A stretch of DNA of 64,000 nt. It comes from Phycisphaerales bacterium. Lineage in GTDB: Bacteria > Planctomycetota > Phycisphaerae > UBA1845 > Fen-1342. The stretch is taken from positions 1-64,000 of the forward strand of contig JALHJL010000009.1 in the NCBI GenBank assembly GCA_022839625.1, written 5' to 3'. Positions 63,529 through 64,000 of the stretch are shown piece after piece (the stretch's first letter is position 1; every line of letters starts with the position of its first letter). A program made the translations under genes and the position numbers. The notes beneath the pieces are model-generated. The model was given only the letters and a program-made list of their open reading frames with translations, was not told where the DNA came from and made no database searches.

Positions 63529-63591
63529 CAGTCCGCCGCGCGACAAGTCCGCCGAGTTGTCCGACGTCGCACATGCCCGCCGTTTTGCGCC

Positions 63592-64000
63592 TCATGGCGC
63601 CACGAGCGGGCCGGCCAGCCGTCGCTGCCGTTGCGTCGCCAGCTCGATCGCGAGCTCGACCGCGGCCCGCATGCTCCCCGGGTGACCGCGGTTCTTGCCG
63701 GCGATATCGAAGGCGGTGCCGTGCACCGGGCTGGTGCGAATGCCCTCGATCCCCAACGTCATCTGCGCGGCGGCGTGGAATGCCTGCATCTTGATGGGGA
63801 TGAGCCCCTGGTCGTGATACATCGCGACCAAGCCGTCGTATTTCTGCGCGACCTCCGGCACGAACGCCGTGTCCGGCGGCAGCGGTCCGCTCACCTGGAT
63901 ACCCGCGTTGCGGGCAGCGGTCAGAGCCGGCTCGATGATGCGCTGCTCCTCGTCCCCCAACAGCCCGTTCTCGCCGGCATGTGGGTTCAACCCCAGGACG
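63592..64000 (-). CDS. pdxA: 4-hydroxythreonine-4-phosphate dehydrogenase PdxA, 5' end outside window
   Basis: The visible 135 or so C-terminal residues read VLGLNPHAGENG, GPLPPDTAF, YDGLVAMYHDQGLIPIK and SPVHGTAFDIAGK, all PdxA blocks with metal-binding His. The gene continues past the window end. It makes a precursor of pyridoxal phosphate. Confidence 0.93.
   Translation of the reverse strand, partial: VLGLNPHAGENGLLGDEEQRIIEPALTAARNAGIQVSGPLPPDTAFVPEVAQKYDGLVAMYHDQGLIPIKMQAFHAAAQMTLGIEGIRTSPVHGTAFDIAGKNRGHPGSMRAAVELAIELATQRQRRLAGPLVAP

Overview
The window is GC-rich, densely coded DNA from a Gram-negative-type bacterium that I place in the Planctomycetota, probably near the class Phycisphaerae. 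The reasons are the GDINPFV dockerin-like sequence in exported proteins, Cys-rich GACC...C segments in a secreted protein, a Ser/Thr kinase with a neighbouring FHA protein, a NatB permease fused to a CPBP protease, a fused LpxC-FabZ, and a complete early lipid A cluster. This placement comes from reading motifs, not from a tree. No rRNA, tRNA, phage, transposase or CRISPR array is visible.

Layout. 1-6.7 kb: 45-bp tandem repeats lead into a fused NapH/NapG-type polyferredoxin. A reverse-strand operon follows with an FHA protein, a membrane Ser/Thr kinase and a small membrane protein. 6.9-12 kb: yebC, a lipoprotein, and a TolC-family lipoprotein divergent from a histidine kinase with a CxxCH sensor domain. 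12.1-16.5 kb: natA, the natB-CPBP fusion, and a second polyferredoxin. 16.6-23.4 kb: a secreted gingipain-like C25 peptidase, a CPBP protease translationally coupled to a small membrane protein, an LpxL-like acyltransferase, and a LolA-like exported protein. Two copies of a roughly 93-bp dispersed repeat lie here. 23.8-25.8 kb: three consecutive small heat shock protein genes and a FmdB zinc ribbon. 25.9-30.1 kb: a Ycf46-like AAA ATPase, an ECF-type sigma factor with a C-terminal extension, and a POT/MFS transporter.

30.2-35.9 kb holds the outer-membrane module, read on the minus strand: ompH/skp, lpxD, lpxC-fabZ, lpxA, a Gfo/Idh/MocA oxidoreductase, an ACT protein and a YkgJ protein. Most junctions overlap or nearly touch, so the cluster is probably one transcript. 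36-45.5 kb: an 8-oxoguanine deaminase-like amidohydrolase, a lipoprotein alpha/beta hydrolase, a HIT protein, a fused isopropylmalate dehydratase, a PLP aminotransferase and a DUF1573 protein preceded by 30-bp tandem repeats. 45.5-53.4 kb: ligA with an insertion in its zinc-finger region, a GT-C membrane glycosyltransferase, pgeF, a zinc alcohol dehydrogenase, a HEAT-like lipoprotein and murI. 53.5-56.2 kb: a subtilase remnant and two secreted proteins, one with a possible transglutaminase-like triad. 56.6-64 kb: a zinc-ribbon membrane protein, rnc with a hairpin-rich leader, a candidate minus-strand small RNA, an MsmK/UgpC-type ATPase, a class IV aminotransferase, a Nif3 protein, a PpiC/SurA-type foldase and a truncated pdxA.

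The strongest candidates for undescribed biology are the minus-strand RNA at 58.7-58.8 kb with its own promoter and terminator, the leader hairpins of rnc, the tandem-repeat leaders at 0-0.2 and 44.3 kb, the dispersed palindromic repeat pair, and the subtilase-dockerin remnant. None of these could be tested against databases here.
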